NCBI GenBank assembly: GCA_947652115.1
Contig: OX393562.1
Span: 25,742,503 to 25,806,502, forward strand
Direction of reading: 5' to 3'
DNA: 64,000 bases
Source: Blastomussa wellsi
Taxonomy: Eukaryota > Cnidaria > Anthozoa > Scleractinia > Plerogyridae
The translations under genes were made by a program, and so were the position numbers. Within the stretch, counting starts at the first letter, position 1; each line of letters starts with the position of its first letter. The notes below the pieces were generated by a model, which saw only the letters and a list, made by a program, of their open reading frames with translations, did not search any database and was not told the DNA's origin. Positions 34,101-45,037 of the stretch are shown here, in pieces.

Positions 34101-36353
34101 AACTTTGAACGCTATAAATAGACAGAATTTGTGAAAAGGAGAACCGGGTGAGAATGCGGGTGCAATGCATTTGGAACTTTAAGTGTGGTACCAGAATCCG
34201 GTGGAACAGTATTTAAGCCGCCAGGCAACGATAAAAGGAGAGTGCTTTGCTGATCGTTTACCTTTAGTAATTTAATAAAGTAGGATAGTCTGTGTTTTGC
34301 CTGTTTTAATGTTAGCCTGTATAGCAAGCATTCCCATGGAGACCATTCTCTGAACACATTCCCACAATGTCCTCTCTTGTATTATTGCAACAGCCAAGAC
34401 TAAAGTCATGAGGGGAAAGGCCACAAGGGGAACTCAATCAGTAATAAAAAATTTGGAGGGAAAATTAATTAGTGGTCAATAGTAGTCAATGGTAATCAGT
34501 AGCAATTACAAGACTTGAACTTGTGATTATTGATTGGTCATCGATTGGCCGATAGCGATCAATACTAATTTAAGAATAATAGACCTTTTTCTCTTGGGTG
34601 TGTTCACTGCCCCATTACAGATCATGTGACATTCCCTAGAGAATTGTTCTTTTGTTCTTTTTCCATCCAAAAATCATTTATTCAAATACACACAACTATT
34701 TGAAAATCTGAAACCAAGAATCCTTGAGAGCATCATCACATGGTCTGTAATGTGGCAACAAACCACCCAAGCGAAAAAATCATTTGTCATCGATTGTTAT
34801 TTCGATGATCAATTGTCCTCGATTACCCTGGGTACCAGAGGCTTTTGATGCATGTTTCGGTCTTGTTTTGACCCACACGAAAAGCCTCTGGACCAGAGCG
34901 CAATTTCTTTGATTACTCCAATCCAATGACAGGCTTGTTTAAATCGGTTTAGTCCAGATTTTGGACTAACGAGTTGATTGGCTCCAAATGACCACCTTCG
35001 GGATTTTGAATTTAACAGATGCTGCGATTGGTTGCCAAGAATAGCAACACCACCGGTTTAGAAACTGTCCAAACAAACGGGTTGTCAAACAGTAACGCAT
35101 ACTGTAGATCTAGGTTCAGTGGTTGAAGTTTCTTCTTCACCCACGGAATCTTTTGAGAGAGCATGACAACAGCAGTGTCCTTAAAACATTCGACGGGCTC
35201 AACAATTTAAGTGCTAAGCAACATGATGGCGTAGACAGTTTTATTCGCCGCAAGGATATTTGAGCCATATAGCTGACCGGCTTTGGAAAATCTTTGTTGT
35301 TCCAGCTTATTCCTGGACAGTGTGTCGAGCTAAACTAATTGGGATACAGCCATTACCCGAGAAGGCCTATACTGATTGTTGTTTGTCCCCTGAATGCCCT
35401 TTTTGAATGCTACATGATGGAGTTGAATCAACAAAGCATCTCGTGCACGCGTTTATCGAAAACCCATTTCTGACATCTCTTCACCTGCCAGTGAATGTCA
35501 TCACAGTTGAAACCGTTCACTTTGATTAGTTAAAAAAAATTAGATTAAAGTAATCAAAGTTCATCGGAAATGCTAAATCATAATGCTCTGGATCAGAGGT
35601 TTCTTGCGACCTCACTCGTGGTGGGCACCGAAGTGAAGTTTCCCCCATGCCGCAAGAAAACCTCTGGTACCCAGGGTAGACATCGTTTGATCAGGCCGAA
35701 CATTAATCTTCAACAGGCAGCATATATATCATAACCAAAGCCGGGAAGCAAACGTCATCACAAGAAAAATTTCAAGCCAAGAATGACCTTACAGAATGTG
35801 ACATGGGACTGGTTTGAAGTAAGTATGTTTTACGGGATTTTTTCAACAGCCCAATGGAATTGCAATCCTACAAACACCTTAACAAAGTTAAAATTACTAT
35901 GCAAGTGCACTGAAGCTAAATATAGAATGATATCGTTATGATACCATCAGGAGCTTTAGGTCTCAACTTGATAAAGTCAGGGTCATGACTTTTTCAAGTT
36001 CTGTCCTTGTGATTTGGAAAAATTGTTGAAAACTATGAACGGTCACTCTCTCCCTTTTTTTGCTTGATATCCATCTCTTTCTGTTCTAGGAGCATTTCCT
36101 GTATGGATGAAAGAACTTAATCATAATTTTGTGGCCATTTTACTAAAAAAGCTGAAAAATGACCGTGACAGTGTCCCAATCTAAACGGGAGGCAAAAAAA
36201 TATTTTGGGTCGTGTTTGTTGTGAAGTCGCTCTGTTGTATGATTCAATTGTGATTGCATTCGCTACATTTTCAGGAAGTAAAACTACTTACTGTCTGACA
36301 AGAGTGAGAAGAAGGTATGGACGGCCATTACAAACACCACTTGCTGCCGCCAT
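31108..36353 (-). CDS. TIGAR: TIGAR-like fructose-2,6-bisphosphatase (histidine phosphatase)
   Basis: Five coding exons on the minus strand: 36353-36292, 33691-33654, 33214-33096, 32421-32344 and 31638-31108, joined at GT..AG borders with phases that fit. The product is 275 residues, close to vertebrate TIGAR. Exon 1 reads MAAASGVCNGRPYLLLTLVR. Its last two bases complete the histidine of the RHGET motif (Arg20-His21-Gly22) at the exon 2 border. Glu98 in RERCYGVAEG and His202 in VVTHGG supply the other catalytic positions. FTPKGGETPDELKKR also matches the family. This class acts on fructose-2,6-bisphosphate and related sugar phosphates, shifting carbon from glycolysis to the pentose phosphate path. 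The C-terminal end QCIC-like motif is VECICLHNVEHLEKLN. A related broad-specificity phosphoglycerate-mutase-fold enzyme is the main alternative. Confidence 0.9.
31786..32236. mobile_element. Non-autonomous transposon in a TIGAR intron
   Basis: The ends are 'agggctcaacacta' and the complement of 'agggttcgacacca'. The interior has repeated 'ctagtgac' and 'ctagccac' motifs and no meaningful ORF. The element lies between TIGAR exons 4 and 5. Confidence 0.5.
33886..34132. mobile_element. 247-bp foldback element in TIGAR intron 1
   Basis: The arms are reverse complements over about 100 bp. 'ttccacgaccgagtcagaag' on the left is mirrored by 'cttctgactcggtcgtggaa' on the right, and the 'ctatttatagc' end is mirrored by 'gctataaatag'. 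No coding capacity. Confidence 0.75.
34826..35676. mobile_element. 851-bp DNA transposon with CCCTGGGTACCAGAGG ends, flanked by TA
   Basis: The left end 'ccctgggtaccagaggcttt' and the right end 'acctctggtacccaggg' are inverted repeats. TA occurs directly outside both ends (34824-34825 and 35677-35678). It has no transposase ORF, so it is non-autonomous. It sits in TIGAR intron 1. Confidence 0.65.
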
Positions 36354-36826
36354 AACGGCCAAAACACAATCACCCGTTTGGCACGTGACAAGCCTGCGTG
36401 GCAGGCGTCCGAAGGGGAGAGAGATGGGGGAAAAACCAGCGCGTGGGGAGAAGGGACGAAGGGGAGAGAGACGTTAGGTTAGCAGCACGTCACTTGTCCT
36501 GCTCCCTTTTCTTCGGTTGGGGTCGGAGAACAGTCGGCGAGCGTCGGTGTTCGGAGCTATTCGGGTTCGCGTATGCATTGTCTGTGTGGAAAGTGGAATG
36601 GGGTGTGGAAAGGGAAAGAATTCAGGAAAATAACTTTGGAGACTGGGGAGTGGGAGTAAGGCCATCATTATTTGTGAACTTGTTGTATGCGGAGTACAGA
36701 GCCCCCAAACTGGGCTATCTATGAGCTTCAGTACCACCCACCCACCCCCCCCCCCCCCTCTGCAACCACCCACCCACCCACTCCAAAAGAAAAACAATCT
36801 TAGGGTTGAATGGGCTCCAAGCAACA

Positions 36827-37370
36827 GAACAATGGGGGTATTTTGGGCTCCTGGCTTTGACCACACCCACTTAATTGGGTACCCTGGCTAAAGCAATACT
36901 TACAGCATTCATCCTTGCATTCCTAATGGCAGCACATAAATTATAACAAAAATATATATGATGAAATGGACTGTGCACTTTTCTCATTGCTATTCCCAAA
37001 CCCAGTCAAAGATACACTTTCGGTGAGATTTATTGTAACTTAAGTTGAGCCATTTCCAAGCCTAGTAGCTCTATTATATTAGAATAAGCTACTGCACTGA
37101 ACAATGGGGGTATTTTGGGCTCCTGGCTTTGACCACACCCACTTAATTGGGTACCCTGGCTAAAGCAACACTTACAGCATTCATCCTTGCATTCCTAATG
37201 GCAGCACATAAATTATAACAAAAATATATATGATGAAATGGACTGTGCACTTTTCTCATTGCTATTCCCAAACCCAGTCAAAGATACACTTTCGGTGAGA
37301 TTTATTGTAACTTAAGTTGAGCCATTTCCAAGCCTAGTAGCTCTATTATATTAGAATAAGCTACTGCACT
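36827..37370. repeat. 272-bp direct tandem duplication
   Basis: 36827-37098 and 37099-37370 are nearly identical; one visible difference is aagcaata versus aagcaaca. Both copies start 'gaacaatgggggtattttgg' and end 'agctactgcact'. It lies about 0.5 kb upstream of the TIGAR start codon. Confidence 0.9.
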
Positions 37371-37797
37371 GACTATAACTAAGTTTCTGTCACACGAAAT
37401 TACCAAGACTAAGTTGTTCAAAGGTGGATTAACACTAAACCTGAGGATTAAAATTTAATTCAGGGTTCAATCTCTCTTGTAAGTGGAGTTTGAGACAAGT
37501 CAACGCAAAAACTGGAGGACAGGAAATACAGAAAGAAGTGACTGAAAAGTTAAAACCTGAAATCAAAATCCATACCCTGGATAGAGTGATGTTTGTAATC
37601 CAGCTTGTCTAGTCAGGTTGTGTCTGCAATAAATTTGCCAATCTGATGTGTCTGCTACTTAGGAGAAAAATGTTAATTAAAACCTGCTAGGCTCAATTAC
37701 AAACCTCCTGCTCTATCTGCAATCCAACGCAAACCATTATCACAAGCGTATGGGCACCTCCCTGACCGAGAAAAATTCACAATTTGCTAACGCATTC

Positions 37798-37966
37798 AGG
37801 GGCGGAACCAAGAATTTTTGACAGGGGGGTCCAAAGTTGAGTAATAAGCAATGATCCAGTCGATGTGAGAATTTTAGCGTCAAACAAGTATTAAAAAGAA
37901 AGAAAGTAGGTTCGGAAAAGGGGGTCCGGACCCCCCAACCCTCCCCCTGGATCTGCCACTAGCATT
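37798..37966. mobile_element. Possible short MITE
   Basis: The ends 'aggggcggaaccaagaa' and 'ccccctggatctgccacta' are loosely complementary, with a 'gggggtccggacccccc' palindrome inside. No ORF. Boundaries are approximate. Confidence 0.4.
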
Positions 37967-38710
37967 GGCATTAAACTAGTATACAACTGCCCAGAAAATG
38001 CAACTGTTGTTGCCCCAAATTCTGAGCGTTTTACCCGAAAAATTTCGAATTATTTTGAAACTGGCAGGCTACAGCGCCCCAGCTCATACACTTTTGACCA
38101 TATGTTACCACATTTATATAATTAAAAACTATTCACTAAAGTGGAGGTGGCTAGTGGTAGATATTTACCGAGCCACTAAGTGAGCAGGTAAATATCCAGC
38201 ACAAGACCCCAACAGTACACTGAGGTGAATATTTGCTTCAGTATTTACTAATAGTGAGATAGCAGATAGGTATCCCATGTTTGAATAACCAATCAGAGTG
38301 TGCCAACAACAATCTCCAACGTTTAGTGTAATATTATACTATAACTAATACTGCTTATCACCACTAACAGACTCTCTCCTTCATTTTGGGATATCTGCCA
38401 GCTGATCACATATCAGCTGACTTAATTTAAGTTCCACACAGATTTTCAACAGCCTTCAAACTGTCTTTTTTCCCTTAACAATTGAGTACCCGCTAATCCA
38501 ACCCCACTTCCCAAGTGAAGATCTCTACATTCTTTGGCCACTCTACTCTGCAGCATTTCCTTGCACATTTTATGGGTCAGTGTATCCTGCATTCATTGAT
38601 CGAACATCCTGACACTGGTGGCCTGTGTCATTGCACACTACTGTAGTTGAGATGTTCTGATTTGGTTGGTAGGAATACGTGGGAAAAATGACCTTACCCA
38701 GGTATAAAAT

Positions 38711-38961
38711 AAAACCTGGTATCAACTCTGACAAAAAAATATCACACAGCCATGTGAGGAGTCTGGATTTTTCATCAGAAAACTTATCTTCTGAGGTGAA
38801 TATCCACTCTGACAAAACATATCACACAACCATGTCAGGAGTCTGGATTTACATCAGAAAACTTATCTTCTGAGGTGAATAAAACCTGGTATCAACTCTG
38901 ACAAAAAAAAATACCACACAGCCATGTGAGGAGTCTGGATTTACATCAGAAAACTTATCTT
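38711..38961. repeat. Three tandem copies of an 81-89 bp unit
   Basis: The unit starts near 'ctctgacaaaa' (38726, 38807, 38896) and includes 'ccatgtgaggagtctggatt' and 'atcagaaaacttatcttct'. The copies differ by small changes only. The sequence shows no function. Confidence 0.85.
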
Positions 38962-39517
38962 CTTTTGCATAGATATTTTGTCTTTGTTTAGTACATTCCT
39001 CAGAGAATTAAGCTAAGGAAGCCGATATGAAGAGAGCAAGAATCCCATTTATGGATGCAAATTCCCTTCAGGTCAACAGGTCATAGACAAATGCCAACAT
39101 TTTTAGTATTAAAGCGAGCTGGAGAAAAATATAAATTATGTTTACTTAATAATAAGGTCCAGTTTGAAAAATTATTTATTAAATTGCTACCCTCCGTCAA
39201 GAAAACCACATGTAACAAAGGTTTCAAAAGAACGGCATACCAATTTACGAACGACGATAATAGCTTGGTATGACTTATTTATGTGTGTTTTATGTGATGC
39301 ATGACTCACACTGCTTAAACAAAAAAACTCGATCAGGCTGTTGACATTATTTGCCACAAATGCATACATCGTACATTAAAATGATGCACTAAAATGCATA
39401 TTTATACTTGGCTGTTTAAACACAGCAAAAATAAGGCGAATTTTAAGCTTAAAATCAAGCTTCGCAATCGATGTCGGTGTTTGTGCAAAACCGCTAAAAA
39501 ATTGCGAATTACAATAG

Positions 39518-40240
39518 CTATCTTCTTTTCGACATGCTAAAAGCTCTTCTTATGTGAGCTGGTCTGCTAACTTCTCCGTTTATAGCTTTCCCTTTGTCTT
39601 TGTCTTTTTTATGTTGAGACTTTTCTCCCTCGCCTATTTGTGTAGCCGCTGTTATGCTCGTTACATGGCTAAATAAACATGGCGTAGATATCTCGACTTT
39701 CTTTAGTTTACGAAATTTCTTTAATCGTTCTCTGCCACTGCTAATTTGAAGTTTATTTAATTCCGGAGCCGACGTAGAAGACACAATTTCCTGCACTCCA
39801 GCTTGAACGTCTTTTAAGAACACGTTCGCAGCTTCTTCGCAAGTAAAGCGAAAACCTGCCATTGTCCCGTCTCCATTTGAGAGCATCAATGTATGGAAGT
39901 TCTTTTGTTGCTCTCGATAATTTGAACTCGCAGTGAGCGTCTCTTTCCATGTAGTAAATCCACTATCTCGTTCCACTAAACTTAGATGAACTCCTTTGGG
40001 ATTCCTTGCACCAGAATCCCCAGTGCTTATCACTAAAACCGGGACTCCTTTGCGTTCTAATGTCCATTGGTTCGAAGGACGTTCGATCGTCGGCGGTTGC
40101 CAGAGGTAAAGACTTGCTGTCGTTCCACACACCACAACGCGGTTCGATAAGCAAGATAAAGACAGCTTGATCTTGAAAACATCTTTGTCTGATAATCTCT
40201 CGCTCAAGGCGTCGTCACTGAGCGTTGTCCTCACGGACAT
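39518..40240 (-). CDS. WH1/EVH1-domain protein with CRIB-like motif, intronless
   Basis: 240 residues from the ATG at 40240. The open frame extends upstream but begins with sequence unlike a protein domain, so I take MSVRTTLSDD as the start. Residues about 18-147 follow the WASP-type WH1 pattern: TASLYLW, then W59...KGVPVLV, then KGVHLSLVERDSGFTTWKE, then NFHTLML, then AGFRFTCEEAANVFL. A basic run (RERLKKFRKLKK, about 170-181) leads into ISTPCLFSH (184-192), which matches the I-S-x-P-x-x-F-x-H core of the CRIB Rho-GTPase-binding motif; the later CRIB histidine is Ser. There is no proline-rich region and no Arp2/3-activating VCA tail. It could bind a Cdc42/Rac-type GTPase and WH1 ligands without activating actin nucleation. 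The fold assignment is by eye and could be wrong. Confidence 0.7.
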   Translation of the reverse strand: MSVRTTLSDDALSERLSDKDVFKIKLSLSCLSNRVVVCGTTASLYLWQPPTIERPSNQWTLERKGVPVLVISTGDSGARNPKGVHLSLVERDSGFTTWKETLTASSNYREQQKNFHTLMLSNGDGTMAGFRFTCEEAANVFLKDVQAGVQEIVSSTSAPELNKLQISSGRERLKKFRKLKKVEISTPCLFSHVTSITAATQIGEGEKSQHKKDKDKGKAINGEVSRPAHIRRAFSMSKRR

Positions 40241-41574
40241 GACTGATTTAAAATTGCGAAAATAGAGAATTTGAAAGACGTGATGCGGAGAGAAGACGTC
40301 AATTAAACAACCAAACGGAACACACCTCCAACGAACGAATAGATACGCGATCAAAAGCACTACACTACTACCACATCATCATGTAGTATTTCTGAGCGGA
40401 TAGATTCCGACTGAAACACTTTATGCCAGGTTCTTCGTTGTTTCACTGTTTGGCAAAGAGAAACCTACTTTTAAAATCTACTATCATCATCAAAGCTCCA
40501 AACATTTGTCACAGCCGTATGACGTCACAACATTTCTTTTTATTTCGGATTTGGATGTGACCTGGGTGGGGTGAACTTCCGGTCAAACTTGTTGGCTTTT
40601 CAAGGGAGGGTAACCTGCCACATGCCCTCCCTCCCTACTTACTTTCTCGGGGAAGTAAAAAAAGTAGGCCTGATCGCAGGGGGAGGGAGTAGTATTCCGC
40701 ACGAAAATTTCAATTCAGAAGGTTTTAAGGGCAGGTTTACTTGGAGGTGGGGGACCCCGGGCCGAATGAGGGTGAAGTAACCCTCGTAGGTGGGGTCGAA
40801 AAATTGTTCGCGTTTACATACGCTACTAGGGAGTTTTAGCAACGACGACGGCAACGGCAACGAAAACGTCACTTAAAAATATAGCTTCTCTTTTTCTGTG
40901 ACGGTTTCGCAATTATTGAAATTTGCTTAACTTGGAAAATACTGACGAACTGGAAAAGAAAACCTGTTTTCCAGTTAAATCTCATGCGATGAAATGCGCC
41001 TTCGCATGACGGAATAAAAATCAGAACTTCGCTTTGCATTGAAGCTTTAAACAGGGCGTGACTTTTATACATCAAGCTTTACATGAAGTAACAGATAAGG
41101 TGCCCATATGCCAGAGGGTTCGTCTTACATCGCCGTTAAAAGTGCGTTAAATCCCGGCTATGGACGCGTTAAATCCCCGCTAAGTCCCGGGGGTAGGGGG
41201 GCCGGGGTTTCAATTGACTGATGCATTAGGTTTTATAGAACGTACATTCTGGTGACCTTTGTGAGTAAAACAGCTGATTTCTCTGATAACTCACGGCAAG
41301 GCGATGTTCATGATAGCATTTCAGAAATGAGGCGCTTGAATGATAGGGGTATCGAATTGTCTTAATCTTAAGTCTGCAAGCATTTGCATTCGATCACAGA
41401 GTTTTTCGTTGCGAGTACCAACCTCGTTCCCAGGATCTTCTCCCACTTTCCAAGAAATGATCTCCCCATGCGAGCATGAGCAAACTAGCAATTTGAGCAG
41501 AAGCCTAATTTTGTGAGCACTTGATCTACCATTGGACATCTTGCTCTAACCGGGCTATACTGCACTAAACCTTC

Positions 41575-41576
<2 letters not shown>

Positions 41577-41669
<93 letters not shown>
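41577..41669. repeat. (AAT)n microsatellite, probable LINE tail
   Basis: About 93 bp of uninterrupted AAT. Read on the minus strand it lies downstream of the LINE remnant at 41766-42035, so it is probably that element's 3' tail. Confidence 0.9.
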
Positions 41670-41670
<1 letters not shown>

Positions 41671-41765
41671 GAATATTTATACAGGATAAACCTCCAGTAC
41701 AAGAGTACTGTTATCAAAGGGGTCCTGTTTAAAATGTAATAAAATACAATAAAAAGATAAAATCG

Positions 41766-42035
41766 CTAATACTGAATAACTAACGCAAACAACATTAACT
41801 GCTCTAGAGACTCCCTAAATAAAACCCTACTGCTAATCTCCCTAGCTTTTAAAGGTAAAGAATTAAAAATTGAAGCACCTAAAAAATAACAACTTTTCCG
41901 TGCAAATTCAAGTTTCACTTTCGGAAGAACGGCAGTGGCTCCACTGTTCCTAGTATTAAAATTGTGGCTTAAAAGAGTAGGGGACTGCCGTACGCAATCC
42001 GACAGCGAACTGAAGGCTTCCTTGAATCGCCTCAT
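41766..42035 (-). pseudogene. LINE reverse-transcriptase C-terminal remnant
   Basis: The frame contains HNFNTRNSGATAVLPKVKLE, then SCYFLGASIFNSLPLKARE. This fits the common end of CR1/jockey/RTE-type RT ORFs (TRS...LP...K.SF...G...WN.LP). The rest of the ORF is missing and an ATT-repeat tail follows. Confidence 0.6.
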
Positions 42036-44167
42036 GTACCGGAGTCCAACATAATTTTGCCTATGGAATACGGAATCTAGACTTTCTGAAAAGTCCTTCG
42101 TCTTGTTTATTCAGTTTAGTACCCGCTCGCGACCGTTCTGCCCTGAAATTCATGAGGTCGACTTGTGGCAAGTCTATACGGAATCCAGCCTCGCGAATCC
42201 GAAATCTACCCTCTTATGGAATCCAGAATCCACTTTCGGAGTATTACAAAACCGAAAAGAATATTTAGTCGCTTGGAATTGTATTCATTCGTACAAGATA
42301 CAGATCAGTAGAAACAATAATTTGAGGACATGCATCTCAAACACGGCGGTCAAGTGGTCTTTGATCTTCCTAACAGAGTGCATGCTCTATTTAGTAATTT
42401 TAAAATAAACGAAATCGTATATCAATTGAAGAATGCGCTATTGAAGAACGAATGGAACCAAGACTAAAGGAATAAGAAACCTCGTAACTCTCCGGAATCC
42501 AGCCGAATCCAGTAGCTGGAATTCGGAATCCATGCTGTGGCCTGAATCCAAGACTCTCTTGGATTCCTTTTCCATGATGGGGCGACTACGACATAACGAA
42601 CAAGTGCGAACAAAAGGTAAAACAAGCCGTTCATTGGCCAAGTCAATGGACATCTGTTTTGTTGTCAGTTTCGTATTCAGTTGACTCCAACACAGACATA
42701 TCAAACTGTTTTTTTTTTCACTGAACAAGGTGCTTGGTGGTCCAGTGTTTGGACGATTTCAGTGTTGCAAGTTAACGTGATGTTCGCAATTTAGTTTACT
42801 TACTTAAATTGTTTTGTTTTGGAAACATGCATTTGTTTGTTTGTTTGTTTTTCCTCCGATTAGACTATGTGTAGTGATGAAAAGAATGTCTGCATAGGAG
42901 ACTTGTAGTCCATCAGAGGACATCAAACTAGAACATCAGAAAAATAAAGATTTCTGGCTCCTCAACATTAATTATACAATATATATAAAAATATATCTCT
43001 ATTTATACAGAAGGAACGATCAGCAAAAAAAACAAAGGATTTCGCTGGTTTTAACCGGTGATCTGATTATAATCGGAATAAACAAGTCAAAACAATGTAG
43101 AAAACAATTTATTCATTCTGATTCATGTGCAAATTTTTATTTGCCAAAAAGAAAAGGCCGGAACCAACCCAAGGCAACTGTCAAGTTTCAAGTTTGCTCA
43201 ATCCAGTGTCGTGAATTGTCGCAATTTTGCCAATCTTATCGTTTAACCACTTTCCACTCCATTCAACCAAAATAGAGTTTCGGTAGCAGTTTTGTTAACT
43301 TCTCAAACTTGCTTTGTTTAGAAATGAGCTTCACCAAAACAAACTACGGCTAAGTACTGGTAGTTCTATTAAATGAAAAGTTAAAGAGACTTTTCTTGCG
43401 TTGGCTGTGACCTTGGTGTTTAACTATTGCATGCCATTGCTAAGCCATCACTAACCACAATGAGGGCTTTTAAGGGTGGCCACCCACCCGTCTGCGACAG
43501 TTCATTGTGTTACAAGCCGCGGCCGGATGTGAATCACTGATGAATATACCCGGCTAGGCTATGTAATTGTGTACAAACTCCCCAACATGCCACGTACTTC
43601 GAATTCATGAGAAATAAAACACTCTTTTAAAAAACTCGGTTATACTATAAGGCGTCTCGTGCACAAGACGCTAATTTTCTCTTTCTTATCAATTCTTTTT
43701 GCGGCATATTCTTTGAACTGTGAATAAACGACTAATTACAAGCAATTATTCATCAATGAATTGGTCTGTTTAAAGTTTGTGATTAAACGCGGTGTTGAGT
43801 TCTATGTTCGACAGACAACGGAACAAAAACATAAGGAGAGACAACATCAGCTCATTTATTTTTCTCAATAAATTAACTTGCAGGAAAATTATGCTCTACA
43901 CAATCTGTACATGATCGATCTTGCTGTTGATGTTATAAATCCATTCTTAATTGTCCAGTTGATACTGCAGTATGAAATTTCTTCAGTTACCTAACATAAC
44001 ATTCTACGTGGTAATATTAAATTACACCCTGACAACACTTTATACAAAAGATATCAATAAAGTTCTACCGTTTACATTCATATCATTTACGCAGCTTCAG
44101 TGCAGTGTTATTTTTCTCGGCCATATTTTTTCATTCCAATTATCCTTAGCTAGGGATTTCAAACCGT

Positions 44168-45037
44168 TTACAGTTCGGTCGTACATAAATCCGTTACCAT
44201 CAAATCTCTTCTCTTGAGAACTGGCTCTGTGCAGCGCCGAACCAGACTTAAATGCCGGACGGGTCGTTTGTTGGTAAAAACAGGACGTTCAATGTGGCTG
44301 ATATCGACTCTCGGTTTCTCGGACAACTCTGAAATGGAGACGAGGTGCTGGTCTTTCTCCTGCGGCGAAGAAGTCTGTACTCTCGTCTCTCCGCACTCTC
44401 TAGCCATTTGTTTTTCAGCTAAAGGCTTTCCTTCCGCGCTGAACACTTGCTGTATTTGAATGTTCGACAGGGCGACTGTGCATCGCTCAAAAGTGGATTC
44501 GTGAACGCGGTGCCTTGGTCTCGGTGCGACATTGAACGAGTGTGACCTCGAGGCCGGCTTATGCCCAGAACCTCTTGACGTATCTCTTGGCTTCGATTTT
44601 GATTGCGATGAAAACACACTCAACGCTCGGAGAACAAGTCTGCCGACAGTTTCATTTTCGTAACGTATTCCGGCCTTTTCATGGAAGTTCTTGGTGCTAT
44701 TGAAAGTGTGGAAGTTAGGTTGCGGTGACTCGATTCTCGTCATATCCGCAACAACAGTCTCTCTCCACACAACCGCGCGTGTTTTAATCGACGTCAGACA
44801 GATTTCAATCCGTTGGCCGAGGCTGTCAGTATTATACACTAAAGCTACAACTCCTTGTCCCACGGAACTCCATTTTTCTTTGGTTGGACGCCGGAGAATG
44901 CTCAGACGAATCTTGTTTACAAACACCTCGGCCAAACAAGGTGCAATGACAATTTTGTGACGCGGAGTGAGTGTCTTCGCCAAAGATTCCCTTACTCGCA
45001 GGACGTCTTCGTCGGTCAAAACCATTGTAGGCTTCAT
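44168..45037 (-). CDS. WH1/EVH1-like protein, diverged paralogue of the gene at 39518-40240
   Basis: 289 residues, intronless, same strand as the WH1 gene about 3.9 kb away. The start is MKPTMVLTDED; Met5 is an alternative. Residues about 8-142 show the same landmarks: KEKWSSVGQGVVALVYNTDS, then EICLTSIKTRAVVWRETV, then NFHTFNS, then KAGIRYENETVGRLVLRAL. The long C-terminal part is polar and probably disordered. Near its end RVDISHIERPVF recalls the KVEISTPCLF segment of the neighbour, but it is not a recognisable CRIB. The two genes probably arose by local duplication followed by strong divergence. The molecular role is unknown; a scaffold or adaptor in actin or GTPase signalling is a guess from the fold. 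Confidence 0.6.
   Translation of the reverse strand: MKPTMVLTDEDVLRVRESLAKTLTPRHKIVIAPCLAEVFVNKIRLSILRRPTKEKWSSVGQGVVALVYNTDSLGQRIEICLTSIKTRAVVWRETVVADMTRIESPQPNFHTFNSTKNFHEKAGIRYENETVGRLVLRALSVFSSQSKSKPRDTSRGSGHKPASRSHSFNVAPRPRHRVHESTFERCTVALSNIQIQQVFSAEGKPLAEKQMARECGETRVQTSSPQEKDQHLVSISELSEKPRVDISHIERPVFTNKRPVRHLSLVRRCTEPVLKRRDLMVTDLCTTEL

Larger units (their letters stand above)
36354..39517. other. Upstream region of the TIGAR gene and intergenic DNA
   Basis: Should hold the TIGAR promoter (reading leftward from about 36400); no TATA box is obvious. Also contains the tandem duplication at 36827-37370, a possible MITE at 37798-37966 and an 81-89 bp repeat at 38711-38961. The ORFs here are repeat-derived or low in complexity. 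Confidence 0.4.
40241..44167. other. Intergenic DNA between the two WH1-like genes
   Basis: Contains a LINE remnant with a microsatellite tail (41577-42035). 42100-42560 carries many scattered GAATCC motifs. Otherwise AT-rich with no supported gene. Confidence 0.4.

Noticed and set aside
36474..36866. A 130-codon minus-strand ORF rich in Gly and Leu
   Set aside because: Runs through a poly-C tract and into the 272-bp duplication; composition is low-complexity.
41766..42035. A host gene fragment
   Set aside because: The motif order fits the C-terminal end of LINE reverse transcriptases, with a microsatellite tail.
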